NCBI GenBank assembly: GCA_035253585.1
Contig: DATFBY010000110.1
Location: 1-64,000 of the forward strand
Direction of reading: 5' to 3'
Length of the DNA stretch: 64,000 nucleotides
Source of the DNA: DATFBY01 sp035253585
GTDB lineage: Bacteria; Gemmatimonadota; Gemmatimonadetes; Gemmatimonadales; Gemmatimonadaceae
Part shown: positions 54,104 to 63,034 of the stretch, piece by piece
Layout: every line of letters begins with the position of its first letter
Position numbering within the stretch: the stretch's first letter is position 1
The notes under the pieces: generated by a model
What the model saw: only the letters and a program-made list of their open reading frames with translations
Told to the model about the DNA's origin: nothing
Database searches by the model: none
Translations under genes and position numbers: made by a program

Positions 54104-55247
54104 GCAGATGCTCCGTCAAATAAGTACGAAGACGCGAAGCGGTTTCCATCGCCGCGCGCACTCGCTCGGCGTCGGCCGCGTCCGGTGACATGCGGAGATA
54201 GCGGTCCCAACACGCTTCGGCTTCGGCGAAATCGCCCCGTGCCGCGGCGCAGAATCCGAGCTCCAGATGCACCGCGGCATGCGCGGCATCGAGCTGGAGC
54301 GCCCGCTTGAGCTCCGCGACGGCCTCATCGCGGAGTCCTCGCTGAAGGAGCGCGCGCGCAAGAAGCAGGTGTGCGTCGGCCGAATGCGGATCTGCTTCCA
54401 CCGCCGCGCGGGCCGATGCCGTCGCGGCGTCGAGCTCGCCTCGTCGAAGCGAGATGCCAGCCTGCTCGAGGAGAGTGGCGGCGGCTTCCGACGGCGCGAC
54501 GACCGGCATCTTCTGACCATTGCCGCGATCGCGGAGCTCGATGACGCCGGTGGTCGCCAACCCATACACGACCTTGCCGACATCGAACTCGCTACGGGCG
54601 AGAGCGGTGGCGATACCACGCAGATCACGCGTGCCGTCGATCTCGGTCAGAACCTCCCACTCGCTAGGCAAGAGATCGAGCAACGTCGGGTGATCATCCT
54701 CCACATCGGCCAGCACCGGCACCATTCCGACGTGGCGGACCTTGCCTTCGATTCGCGACCACTCGTCGATGCGCCGCGCGCCTTCCATCAGCAGCGACTC
54801 GGTCGAGATGCGGATCGGTGCCTCGGAGTGGGAGCCGAGCGCGCCACCTTCCTCGAAGGAGAAATGCCCCTCGTGCCAGCTCATGAGCTCGAAGATCACT
54901 TCTTCGACCTGGAAGCGAACCTGTCGCTCGACTTCCTTCGGCGTGACCGCGCCCATGGCCACGAGAATCTCCCCGAGCCGACGCGGATCGCGATCGCGCG
55001 ACTGGAGCTCGCGGGCCCTCACCAGATCGTTCTCCGTGATCTTACCGGCGCGCAGGAGCAGCCCGCCTAACGGCTGCGGGTTGTTTTTCATCGCCGCATG
55101 CACGACCGACCCGCGCTCGAAGTACACGGTGCCCTGGTTGTCCCTCATCGTCGACGTGACGGTGAGCGTTCCGGTCTTCCGGCTCAGGTCGAGCAGTTGG
55201 AAGACATCGTGGATTCCGAGCTCGCGAAGCGGTCCTTCGATCGACAT
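54096..55247 (-). CDS. DUF4388 (PATAN-like) protein with C-terminal TPRs (2)
   Basis: 383 residues; same plan as the gene at 48014: DUF4388 (about 1-95, IEGPLRELGIHDVFQLLDLSRKTG), helical linker (EVERQVRFQVEEVIFELMSWHEG), then two or three TPRs near the C-terminus. One motif-derived TTA codon (QPLGG). A paralogue, probably binding other components of the pathway. Confidence 0.85.
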   Translation of the reverse strand: MSIEGPLRELGIHDVFQLLDLSRKTGTLTVTSTMRDNQGTVYFERGSVVHAAMKNNPQPLGGLLLRAGKITENDLVRARELQSRDRDPRRLGEILVAMGAVTPKEVERQVRFQVEEVIFELMSWHEGHFSFEEGGALGSHSEAPIRISTESLLMEGARRIDEWSRIEGKVRHVGMVPVLADVEDDHPTLLDLLPSEWEVLTEIDGTRDLRGIATALARSEFDVGKVVYGLATTGVIELRDRGNGQKMPVVAPSEAAATLLEQAGISLRRGELDAATASARAAVEADPHSADAHLLLARALLQRGLRDEAVAELKRALQLDAAHAAVHLELGFCAAARGDFAEAEACWDRYLRMSPDAADAERVRAAMETASRLRTYLTEHLHV

Positions 55248-55250
55248 GCC

Positions 55251-57962
55251 TCAGACCTCCACGCGTGGGCGGAAGATCCGCAGAAGATCGGCGGCGGTCT
55301 TCGCGTCGCGCCGCGCGCGGTGAGCGAACTCGCCATCGGGCTCCAGCTCCACGACTTCCTGCCAACGCGCGATCGCGTCGCGGTAGCGATGCCGCTCGAA
55401 GAACAGCACGCCGGCCAGATACAGCGCGCCCGTGTGCTGCGGATCGAAGCGGAGGATGCGCTGCACCGAGGTGGCGGCATCGTCGTGCCGCTCGAGCTCG
55501 ATCAGCGTCTCGGTGAGCGCCACCAGGGCCTTGAGGTGATACGGATCCTGCTTGAGCAGCGAGATGAGCGGATCGAGCGCGTCGCGCGTGCGGGTGAGCT
55601 TTCGGCGCACGCTGGCGAGCTCGAGAATCGCCTCGGCGTACGTCGGTACCGCCTCCAGTGCCGCCAGCAGCGCGGTCTCCGCCTCATTGTACTGCCCCAC
55701 GGTGCCTAACAAGCGGGCGAGCTCGTAGTGGACCACGGCGAAATGACGGTCGAGGTCGAGCGCGTTACGATAGGCCGAAATCGCGCCGCGAATGTCGCCG
55801 GCCGCGCGCGCGACGTCGCCCATCTGCTTGAGGACGTCGGCGCGCGCCGGCTCGAGCCGCCTGGCCCGCTCGAGCAGCTCGAGGGCACCGCGAGGGTCGC
55901 CGGCCTCGGCCCTCGCCGATGCGACCAGCAGCAGCGTCTCGACGCCTGACGAGTCGGTTTCCAGAAGCTGCTCGGCGACCGGCCGCGCTTCCTCGGCACG
56001 GCCAAGGGCGAGTAGGGCCCGCGTCTCGCCGGCCAGCGCGCGGGGCGCGATGCCGTTCATCGTTCGCGCGGTGCGATAGCGCTCCAGCGCCTCGCCATAG
56101 AGTCCCTGCCGCGCGAACGCATCGCCGAGTAGGGTGAGTCCTTCCACACGGTCAGCGCCGCGCGAAAGTGCGCGGCTGACCTCGGTGGCTGCACGCTCGA
56201 ACAGGCCCTTCGACAGATAGTCCCGAGCGAGCGAGTATGGGCCAGCATCCGATGGTGGCGCGGGCTGCTGTGCCGCTGCGCTCTGCTTGAGCTGATCGAA
56301 CAGATTGTCCAGAGAGCGAGGATCGAACGAAAACGCATCGACCTGCGCTTCGACACGTCGCTCCCCGGTCATGTCTGGTACGATGGCGAGCTCGAGATCC
56401 TCGTACTCGACATCGAGCGCGAGCTGAAAGCGCTGCTGCACGTAGTACGGGTCGAGCTCCAGGGCGCGCTTGGTCGCGCGGAGTGCACCCTCGAAGTCGC
56501 CGAGGTTGGAAAGGGTGAAGCTCAGGTTGTAGTGCGCTTCGGCGTAGTCGGCCTTCGCTTGGATGGCGCGTCCGAAGGCGTTGCGCGCGTCCTCGTGCTT
56601 CTTGAGCTCCACCAGCACCAGACCGACACCGTTCCACGCCACGGGATGCTCGCCCTCGATCGCCAGCGCCTGACGATACGCCTCGAGCGCCAAGTGCAGG
56701 CGCTTCCCCCGAAACAAGAGCAACGCCAGGTTGAGCCACGCCTTGATGAAAGTGCCGTGCGCTGCGATGGCGGCGCGGAACTCGTCGATCGCGTCCTCCG
56801 TCTCGCCTGCGTGGTAGAGCGCGACGCCGAGGTTGTTGCGCGCGATGGCGTAGTCGTCGTCGAGCGCCAGCGCCTTCTTGTAGCTGTCGACCGCGTCGGC
56901 GATACGGCCCGTCTGGTGCATCGCGACCCCGAGCTCGCACCAGAGCTTCGGGCTCCCGCTCTGCTTCTGCAGCACGCGCTGGTAGAGGTCGATCGCCTGC
57001 CCCGCGTCGCGCGTGAGCAGGTGCACCTCTGCCATCGCCTGCATCACGAGCGCGTGATCTTCGCCACGCTCGAGCGCCAGCTTGTACTCGCGCAGCGCCT
57101 CGCTGTAGTAGCCCTTCTGCCGGAATGCGAGACCGAGGTTGTAGTGCGCCAGCTGCTTGTCGTCGGCGACCTCGAGGCGCGCCGAGCGGCGCTCCTGGCG
57201 CTCGGGCAGCATCTCCTGGAAGCGCGAGCTGTTGTAGCGGTCGAGCGAGAGATTCGTCTGAGCGCGAGACAGCGAGGGGTTGAGCTCGATGGCGCGTCGC
57301 GTCGCTACCCGCGCTTCTTCGTGCCGTCCAGCATCGCCTAACACGAAGCCCATCAGGTAGTGGGCATCGGCGTTGTCCGGATTCAGCTGGATCGACTTCT
57401 TCAGTGCCGCGAGCGCGTCATCGTTGAGCCCGCGATTGTACAGCACTTCGCCGATGTAGAAGTGTAAGAGTGAGCTCTCCGGCTCCAGCTTCTTGGCGCG
57501 CTCGAACCAGCGTTGCGCGCGATCGAGATCGCCGCTGGCCTTCTCGGCGAGTCCGAGCTGCACGATCGACGCGACGTCCTTGGCGTGGTACTTCAGGAGC
57601 TCCGTGAATTCGGCGATCGCTTCCTTGCTGTCGCCCAGCGTCGCATATGCCCGCCCCAGCTCCCAACGCGCCGCGCGGTTCGAGGGATCGAGTCGAAGAC
57701 GCTCCTTGAGCTCGGTAACCCGGCGCTCGTAGTAACCCGTGTTGAAGTACGCAATCTCCAGATTGCGCTGTGCCACTTCCATCTTCGGGTCGATCTCGAG
57801 GGCGCGGGTGAACGCGCCCACCGCTTCCTCGTACAGCCCCTTGTTGTAATAGAGGACGCCGAGGTTGTTGTGCGCCCCCGCGTCCGACGAATCGATCCGC
57901 CGGGCGAACGAGCGCAAGATCGAGCGATCGCGCTCCGAAGTTGGGGACGCCTGCATGATCAC
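55251..57962 (-). CDS. Large TPR protein (903 residues)
   Basis: 903 residues almost entirely TPR, about 20 repeats in two blocks separated near 480-560 by a non-repeat segment (PDMTGERRVEAQVDAFSFDP). No signal peptide or membrane helix. Likely the main scaffold of the chemosensory/polarity module. GTG at 57962 or ATG at 57956 as start; cheC ends just before. Confidence 0.85.
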   Translation of the reverse strand: MIMQASPTSERDRSILRSFARRIDSSDAGAHNNLGVLYYNKGLYEEAVGAFTRALEIDPKMEVAQRNLEIAYFNTGYYERRVTELKERLRLDPSNRAARWELGRAYATLGDSKEAIAEFTELLKYHAKDVASIVQLGLAEKASGDLDRAQRWFERAKKLEPESSLLHFYIGEVLYNRGLNDDALAALKKSIQLNPDNADAHYLMGFVLGDAGRHEEARVATRRAIELNPSLSRAQTNLSLDRYNSSRFQEMLPERQERRSARLEVADDKQLAHYNLGLAFRQKGYYSEALREYKLALERGEDHALVMQAMAEVHLLTRDAGQAIDLYQRVLQKQSGSPKLWCELGVAMHQTGRIADAVDSYKKALALDDDYAIARNNLGVALYHAGETEDAIDEFRAAIAAHGTFIKAWLNLALLLFRGKRLHLALEAYRQALAIEGEHPVAWNGVGLVLVELKKHEDARNAFGRAIQAKADYAEAHYNLSFTLSNLGDFEGALRATKRALELDPYYVQQRFQLALDVEYEDLELAIVPDMTGERRVEAQVDAFSFDPRSLDNLFDQLKQSAAAQQPAPPSDAGPYSLARDYLSKGLFERAATEVSRALSRGADRVEGLTLLGDAFARQGLYGEALERYRTARTMNGIAPRALAGETRALLALGRAEEARPVAEQLLETDSSGVETLLLVASARAEAGDPRGALELLERARRLEPARADVLKQMGDVARAAGDIRGAISAYRNALDLDRHFAVVHYELARLLGTVGQYNEAETALLAALEAVPTYAEAILELASVRRKLTRTRDALDPLISLLKQDPYHLKALVALTETLIELERHDDAATSVQRILRFDPQHTGALYLAGVLFFERHRYRDAIARWQEVVELEPDGEFAHRARRDAKTAADLLRIFRPRVEV

Positions 57963-57963
57963 G

Positions 57964-58584
57964 TCAGCTCACCCGCACCGCCCGCAGGATGGCTTGCAGC
58001 GAGTCTAGGTCGGGCAGCAGCAGAAAGAATCCGCGCAGCGCCTCGCCCATGTCGCTGAGGAAGAACTCGGTCTCTACCGCGAACACGTAATCGCGATCGG
58101 TGCCGAACTGCAGGTAGGCGGTGGTGAGCACCGCCGACGACATGTCGATCGCCAGGCTGGGCGGCGACGGCAGCAGCATCAGCCCGAGGAATTCGCTCAG
58201 CGCGTTCATGTATGCGCCGCTGAGGATGTTTCCGGCCTCTTTGATCGCCGACTCCTCCAATGGGCCGAATTCGGCTGGCTCCCGTACTTCGCGTCGCAGC
58301 ATCAGCGCCGCCATGCGTGCGGCCGTGGCCCGCGGAAAGACGAGCAGCGTACGCCCGGTGAGATCACCGCGCATCTGCATCAGCACCGCGGCGATCGGCT
58401 CCTCGTTGTCTTGAATTTGTGACGGTACGTCTTCGAGCTGCGCGATGGTGATCGTCGGCACGCTGATCATGATCGTGCTCCCGGTCATTTGCGACATGGC
58501 GGTGGCCGCGTGACCGGCGCCGATGTTCGCCACCTCTTTCAACGCATCGAGCTGCAGCTCTTTCAGCTCCAGAAGCTCCTTCAT
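57964..58584 (-). CDS. cheC: CheY-P phosphatase CheC
   Basis: 206 residues with both CheC active-site signatures D/SxxxExxN: D13-E17-N20 (LDALKEVAN) and S112-E116-N119 (ESAIKEAGN). CheC dephosphorylates CheY-P, usually aided by CheD. ATG at 58584 is preferred to GTG at 58590, because AAGGAG lies five bases upstream of the ATG. Confidence 0.93.
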   Translation of the reverse strand: MKELLELKELQLDALKEVANIGAGHAATAMSQMTGSTIMISVPTITIAQLEDVPSQIQDNEEPIAAVLMQMRGDLTGRTLLVFPRATAARMAALMLRREVREPAEFGPLEESAIKEAGNILSGAYMNALSEFLGLMLLPSPPSLAIDMSSAVLTTAYLQFGTDRDYVFAVETEFFLSDMGEALRGFFLLLPDLDSLQAILRAVRVS

Positions 58585-58594
58585 TGCCACTCCT

Positions 58595-60181
58595 TTAGAG
58601 GAGGCTACCGACGTCGACGATCAATGCGGGCGCGCCATCCGAGAGGATGGTGGCGCCGCTGAACACCCCAACTGCGTCCTGCACGGCGTCGAACGGCTTC
58701 ACAACGATGTCCTGCTGTCCAGTGAGCTCATCGACGAGCAATCCCGCTCGCCGCTCGCCCATCTCGAGAACGATGACTTGCGCTTTCGCACGCGGCTCCT
58801 CGGGGAGCCGTATGATGTTCCTGAAGCGGATCAGGGGAAGCACTTCGTCGCGCATCACCAGTACATCGTGTCCCTTCACGCGACGGAGCGCCTCGGGCTG
58901 GAGCTCGGCCGTCTCGCTCACGTGCGTGAGCGGCACCGCGTACATCTCCCGGTCCACGCGCGCCAAGAGCGCGCGCACGATCGCCAGCGTCACGGGCAGG
59001 CGCACGGTGACCGTCGTCCCCTGTCCCGGCGTACTCCGAATCTCGACGCCGCCGCCTAACGAGCGAACGCGCGTGTACACGGCGTCGACCCCCACGCCTC
59101 GACCCGAGAGATCGGTGACCATTTCGGCCGTGGAGAATCCCGGACGGGCGATGATTCGAATGAGCTCCTCCTCGCCGACCTCGCGCGTCGGATCGTCGAT
59201 CAATCCGAGCTCGGCCGCTTTGCGGAGGACGCGGTGGCGGTCGATGCCGCGGCCGTCATCGGACACGCGGATCGTTACCGACGAGCGCTCGCGTGCCGCG
59301 CTCAGCACCAGCCGGCCGCTGCGCGGCTTTCCGGCGGCCTCACGCTCGTCAGGCAGCTCGATACCGTGATCGATGGCGTTTCGAAGCAGGTGCACGATCG
59401 GATCGCCGATCTCATCGAGCATCGAGCGGTCGAGCTCGATCTCCTTTCCCTCGAGCGCCAGGTCGATCTCCTTTCCGAGGGCGCGAGCTCCATCACGCAC
59501 CAGACGCGGGAATCGGTCGAAGATCTGCGCCACCGGTACCATGCGCGCCGTCATGATCTCGTCCTGGAGCTCGGCGATGAGCTTGCCCGCCTGCGCAACC
59601 GTTTCGTCGAGCGCCGGGTCGCTGGTGCCGCTCGTCAGGCTCTGCAATCGGCCGCGCGCGATCACGAGCTCACCCACGAGATTCATGAGCGAGTCGAGGC
59701 GTTTGAGCTCGATGCGCGCGTGCCGCGGCACCTGCGGCGCTTCCATCGGGCGCGGCACGACAGTCGTCGCGCGGCGCGCGGCGCGCGTTCCAGCCTTGCC
59801 CGATTTCGCGCCGGCCACCGACTTCAGGCGCTCGATGAGACGCGTGACGTCGCCCGCCTCCTCGCCTTTGACGACGGCTTCGATCGCCAGTTCGAGCACG
59901 TCGGCGGCGCGGAAAAGAAGATCCATCACCTCCGGCGTCGCGGGCTGCTCGCCGCGGCGCATGCGCTCGAGCAGCGTCTCCAACTCGTGCGTCAGCTCGG
60001 TGACGTTGGTGTACCCCATCGTCGCGCTCATGCCCTTGATGGTGTGCACCGAACGGAAGATGGCCGCCACCGGCTCGCTCGCGTCCGGCGTGCGCTCCAG
60101 CTCGAGCAGCTGCGCGTTGATCGCCGAGAGATGCTCGCGGCTCTCGGTGAGGAAGAGGTCGGCGTATTTGCTCAGGTCCAT
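58595..60181 (-). CDS. cheA: Chemotaxis histidine kinase CheA (no P2 domain)
   Basis: 528 residues: P1 with H46 in SVHTIKGMSATMG, a short basic linker in place of P2, dimerisation P3 (IELKRLDSLMNLVGELVIARGRL), P4 ATPase with NAIDHGIELP, DDGRGID and GRGVGVDAVYTRVRSLGGG, and P5 CheW-like domain. Lack of P2 implies direct CheY binding. ATG at 60181 with AAGGA; a large hairpin ends at the upstream side of this site. Confidence 0.97.
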   Translation of the reverse strand: MDLSKYADLFLTESREHLSAINAQLLELERTPDASEPVAAIFRSVHTIKGMSATMGYTNVTELTHELETLLERMRRGEQPATPEVMDLLFRAADVLELAIEAVVKGEEAGDVTRLIERLKSVAGAKSGKAGTRAARRATTVVPRPMEAPQVPRHARIELKRLDSLMNLVGELVIARGRLQSLTSGTSDPALDETVAQAGKLIAELQDEIMTARMVPVAQIFDRFPRLVRDGARALGKEIDLALEGKEIELDRSMLDEIGDPIVHLLRNAIDHGIELPDEREAAGKPRSGRLVLSAARERSSVTIRVSDDGRGIDRHRVLRKAAELGLIDDPTREVGEEELIRIIARPGFSTAEMVTDLSGRGVGVDAVYTRVRSLGGGVEIRSTPGQGTTVTVRLPVTLAIVRALLARVDREMYAVPLTHVSETAELQPEALRRVKGHDVLVMRDEVLPLIRFRNIIRLPEEPRAKAQVIVLEMGERRAGLLVDELTGQQDIVVKPFDAVQDAVGVFSGATILSDGAPALIVDVGSLL

Positions 60182-60189
60182 GGGATTCC

Positions 60190-60275
60190 TTCGAGATTCG
60201 AGATTCGAGATTCGTGACGGCGGATATGGAGCTCGTTAGGTGTGCCGTTACGAATCTCGAATCTCGAATCTCGAA
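60190..60275. repeat. 31-bp inverted repeat made of 7-bp units between cheY and cheA
   Basis: Left arm 60190-60220 and right arm 60245-60275 pair over 31 positions with a single G-T mismatch; the 24-base loop includes GAGCTCGTTAGG. Each arm is built from the tandem unit CGAATCT(=AGATTCG on the other strand), three to four copies. As RNA the stem ends at the first bases of the cheA Shine-Dalgarno, so it could throttle cheA translation or act as an attenuator. Confidence 0.85.
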
Positions 60276-60280
60276 TCTCG

Positions 60281-60643
60281 CTATCCGAGCACCCGCTGCA
60301 CCGCTTCCAGCACGCGGCTCGGCTGGAAGGGCTTCACCACGAAATCCTTCGCGCCCGCCTGAATCGCTTCGACCACCAGCGCCTGCTGGCCCATGGCCGA
60401 GCACATCAGGATCTTCGCGTTCGGATCGACCTTCGTGATCTCGCGGACCGCGTCGATCCCGCCCATGTCGGGCATCACGATGTCCATCGTCACCAGATCG
60501 GGACGCAGTTGGTTGTACTTCTCGATCGCCTGAACGCCGGTCTCCGCTTCGCCGATCACCTCGAATCCCGACTGCGTCAGGATGTCGGCGATCATTGTGC
60601 GCATGAAGATGGCGTCGTCGCAGACCAGCACGGTGTGACTCAA
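60281..60643 (-). CDS. cheY: Chemotaxis response regulator CheY
   Basis: 120 residues, stand-alone receiver: acidic pair D9/D10, phospho-Asp D54 in TMDIVMPDMGG, Ser at SAMGQQ in place of Thr and Lys in VVKPF. No output domain. The start is TTG at 60643, supported by GGAGG five bases upstream. In Myxococcus-like systems such a receiver can feed an MglA pathway instead of a flagellum. Confidence 0.94.
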   Translation of the reverse strand: MSHTVLVCDDAIFMRTMIADILTQSGFEVIGEAETGVQAIEKYNQLRPDLVTMDIVMPDMGGIDAVREITKVDPNAKILMCSAMGQQALVVEAIQAGAKDFVVKPFQPSRVLEAVQRVLG

Positions 60644-60656
60644 CGGTTCCTCCCGA

Positions 60657-61124
60657 TCAAAGCAGGACGTGCGAAACGATTTCTTCGAGGTTCAATACCA
60701 TCACCACCGCGCCGCCTACGCGCGCCGCGGCCTGTACACTCTCCGTCCCGGGCGCCGGTGGCTCGAGCTCCGACTCCGCGACGCGCACCACATCGAGCAC
60801 TTCATCGACCGCCATCCCCACCACCCGCGATCCACGCTCGATCAGCACGATCGAGCCCTCGGCGCGCGACGACGACTCGCCGTGCAGGCGCATGCCGAGG
60901 TCGACCACCGTGATGATCGTTCCGCGCACGTTGATCAGTCCGGGCACGAACGACGGAGCGCCCGGCACGCGCGTGCCCGCGCGATGCGGAATGATCTCCC
61001 GCACCACACTGAGCTGGATCGCGTACGGCCGCTCGCCCAGCCGGAACATCACCAGCTGGCGCGTCGGAACGTCAGAGATCGTTTCGGTAGAAGCCAAGGA
61101 AGTCCAACGGATCGGGGTGCTCAA
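60657..61124 (-). CDS. cheW: CheW-type coupling protein (3)
   Basis: 155 residues: QLVMFRLGERPYAIQLSVVREII, FVPGLINVRGTIITVVDLGMRLHG, SRVVGMAVDEVLDVVRV. A third CheW domain. The start is probably TTG at 61124, with GGGAG five bases upstream, overlapping rluD by 53 bases; TTG at 61097 is an alternative. Confidence 0.88.
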   Translation of the reverse strand: MSTPIRWTSLASTETISDVPTRQLVMFRLGERPYAIQLSVVREIIPHRAGTRVPGAPSFVPGLINVRGTIITVVDLGMRLHGESSSRAEGSIVLIERGSRVVGMAVDEVLDVVRVAESELEPPAPGTESVQAAARVGGAVVMVLNLEEIVSHVLL

Positions 61125-62100
61125 CGAGCTCCCGCATCCCCGACGCGGCGACGAGCGACCGCACTAGGTCCGCTGGCAACGGCGAGCGAAGGTCGACTGC
61201 TACCCCCGTCGCAGGATGCGGGAACACCATCCAGGCGGCGTGGAGGAAATGCCGACGGGGTGGAAGCTCGAGCAGGCGCCGCCCGCCTCCACCGCCGTAC
61301 GTGTCGTCACCGACCACCGGATGCCCGATCGACGCGAGATGAACGCGAATCTGATGCGTGCGTCCGGTGTGCAGGTGCGCACGCAAAAGGTCAGTCGCAT
61401 CGAAGCGAGCGAGCCGGATGAAATCCGTCTTCGCCGCCCTTCCGCTACTGACGATTGCCATGCGCTTTCGGTCTCGCGGATCGCGTCCAAGTGGGCGGTC
61501 TACCGTCACTTTGTCGGTGTTCAGATGTCCCCACGAAAGCGCCGCGTACCGACGTGTGACGCGCCGCGCCGCGATGGCGGCTCCGAGGCTTCGGTGAGCC
61601 CGGTCGGTCTTCGCCACCAGAAGGAGCCCTGAGGTGTCCTTGTCGAGCCGGTGGACGATCCCCTCGCGGTCCTCCCCGCCGGATGCGGAAAGCTCCCCTC
61701 CGCGCCCTTTGAGAGCGTTTACAAGGGTTCCGGACCAATTTCCGGGGGCTGGATGGACGACCATGCCGGCGGGCTTGTCGACGACGAGCAGGTCGTCGTC
61801 CTCGAACATGATCGACAACGGAATCTGCTCGGCCTCGATCTCGCGCACCGTCGGCGGTGGGATTACGACGCGGATCCGCTCGCCGGAGCGTGGCCTATAG
61901 CTCGAGCGCTCCCGCCTCCCGTTCACGGTGACGTTGCCATTGGCGATGAGTGTCGCCGCTTGCGTGCGCGACAGGTCCAGCTGGCGGGCGATAAACAAAT
62001 CGAGGCGGACATCGCTATCCGCCTCGATCTCGAGCTCGTGTATCGTGGAGCGCGCGTCGCTGTCGCTCAGCCCGCCGTCGCGCATCGGCGGCTCACGCAC
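61072..62100 (-). CDS. rluD: RluD-family 23S rRNA pseudouridine synthase
   Basis: 342 residues: S4 RNA-binding domain (about 30-85, VRLDLFIARQLDLSRTQAATLIANGNVTVNG), then pseudouridine synthase with VDKPAGMVVHPAPGN, catalytic Asp in HRLDKDTSGLLLV, and RTHQIRVHLASIGHPVVGDDTYGG. Exact uridine not certain; RluA/C/D relatives share this plan. GTG at 62100 overlaps lspA by eight bases. Confidence 0.9.
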   Translation of the reverse strand: MREPPMRDGGLSDSDARSTIHELEIEADSDVRLDLFIARQLDLSRTQAATLIANGNVTVNGRRERSSYRPRSGERIRVVIPPPTVREIEAEQIPLSIMFEDDDLLVVDKPAGMVVHPAPGNWSGTLVNALKGRGGELSASGGEDREGIVHRLDKDTSGLLLVAKTDRAHRSLGAAIAARRVTRRYAALSWGHLNTDKVTVDRPLGRDPRDRKRMAIVSSGRAAKTDFIRLARFDATDLLRAHLHTGRTHQIRVHLASIGHPVVGDDTYGGGGGRRLLELPPRRHFLHAAWMVFPHPATGVAVDLRSPLPADLVRSLVAASGMRELVEHPDPLDFLGFYRNDL

Positions 62101-62626
62101 CCTCGCTCGCCTTCACCGCCGCGGGTGCCGCACGCGCCGCCTCCTCGCGCTCCTCGCCCCACAGCGACCAGGCCAGCAGAATGGCGCCGAAGCTCACCGC
62201 GATGTCGGCCACGTTGAACGTCGGCCACCGAAGGTCTCCGAACCCCATGTCGAGAAAATCCACGACGCCGAGCGGCGAGCGAATGCGGTCGATGAGATTT
62301 CCGACCGCGCCGGCGCACACGAGTCCGAGCGCCGTGATGCGGAGCGTGTCGTTTTCCCGAGCAGCGCGATAGAGTCGGCCGAGAATCACCAGCGCAACGA
62401 TCGTCAGCAGCAGGAAGATCCACCGCGAATACGGTCCGAGGTGGAGACCAAAGGCCGCGCCGCGGTTGTACACCAGCGTTAGGCGGACCCACTCGCCGAT
62501 GACCTCGCGAGGCACGCGCATGGGGCGCAGTGCATCGACGGCGATCAGCTTCGTGATCACATCGAGGGTGACGATCCCCCCGATCAGCGACCAGAACAGC
62601 AGTGCCTTACGACTGCTTCTTTCCAT
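62093..62626 (-). CDS. lspA: Lipoprotein signal peptidase
   Basis: Cleaves prolipoprotein signal peptides in the inner membrane. 177 residues, four helices, catalytic Asp pair in GAVGNLIDRI and FNVADIAVS, plus VYNRGAAFG. The lipoprotein signal peptides at 10219 and 17026 are likely substrates. Overlaps the DksA-type gene by 20 bases. Confidence 0.95.
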   Translation of the reverse strand: MERSSRKALLFWSLIGGIVTLDVITKLIAVDALRPMRVPREVIGEWVRLTLVYNRGAAFGLHLGPYSRWIFLLLTIVALVILGRLYRAARENDTLRITALGLVCAGAVGNLIDRIRSPLGVVDFLDMGFGDLRWPTFNVADIAVSFGAILLAWSLWGEEREEAARAAPAAVKASEGA

Positions 62627-63029
62627 CTTCCTCGCGCTGTTTGCAGCTGATGCACAGGCGTGCGTGGGGAAGTGCGTCGAGCCGGTCGAAGTCGATGTCC
62701 TGACCGCAATTGTGGCACTTGCCGAACGTCTCTGGTGACCGGTAGAGGCGGCGCAATGCCTCGTCGATGTGCCAGAGGAAACGACCCTCTTGGCTGGCGA
62801 AAAGAAACGCCTTCTCGCGCTCCATCGCGTCGGTGCCCTGGTCAGCCATATGGAAGGAATACGAGCTGAGATCGCCGTCCGAGGCCTGCGGCGTCGCGTT
62901 GAACGTCTCGCTGTACTGTCCCAGCTCCTTGAGCACGCGCCGGCGCTCTTCGAGTAGTCGTTTCTCGAAGTGCGCGAGCATTTTCTTGTTCATGGGCTTG
63001 GGCTTCTTGGCGCTCGCTGAAGACGGCAT
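62607..63029 (-). CDS. DksA/TraR-family C4 zinc-finger protein
   Basis: 140 residues: N-terminal Lys-rich stretch, helical coiled coil (FEKRLLEERRRVLKELG) and C-terminal zinc finger CHNC...CISC (about 112-132). In shape resembles DksA, which modulates RNA polymerase with ppGpp, though the DxxDxA tip is absent; related to YteA-type proteins. ATG at 63029. Confidence 0.82.
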   Translation of the reverse strand: MPSSASAKKPKPMNKKMLAHFEKRLLEERRRVLKELGQYSETFNATPQASDGDLSSYSFHMADQGTDAMEREKAFLFASQEGRFLWHIDEALRRLYRSPETFGKCHNCGQDIDFDRLDALPHARLCISCKQREEDGKKQS

Positions 63030-63034
63030 GCTGT

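Larger units (their letters stand above)
3444..62484. repeat. Dispersed motif GCCTRACG, about 48 copies
   Basis: GCCTAACG and GCCTGACG, often extended to a GCCTRACGAG form, occur throughout the window in both orientations. By eye I count about 22 and 26 copies including reverse complements. Examples: 12135, 12204, 19092, 29638, 44314, 48560, 59054 (A form, plus strand) and 4153, 20799, 29960, 30713, 45204, 53347, 55944 (G form). Inside minus-strand genes the A form often reads TTA GGC (Leu-Gly). Confidence 0.75.
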
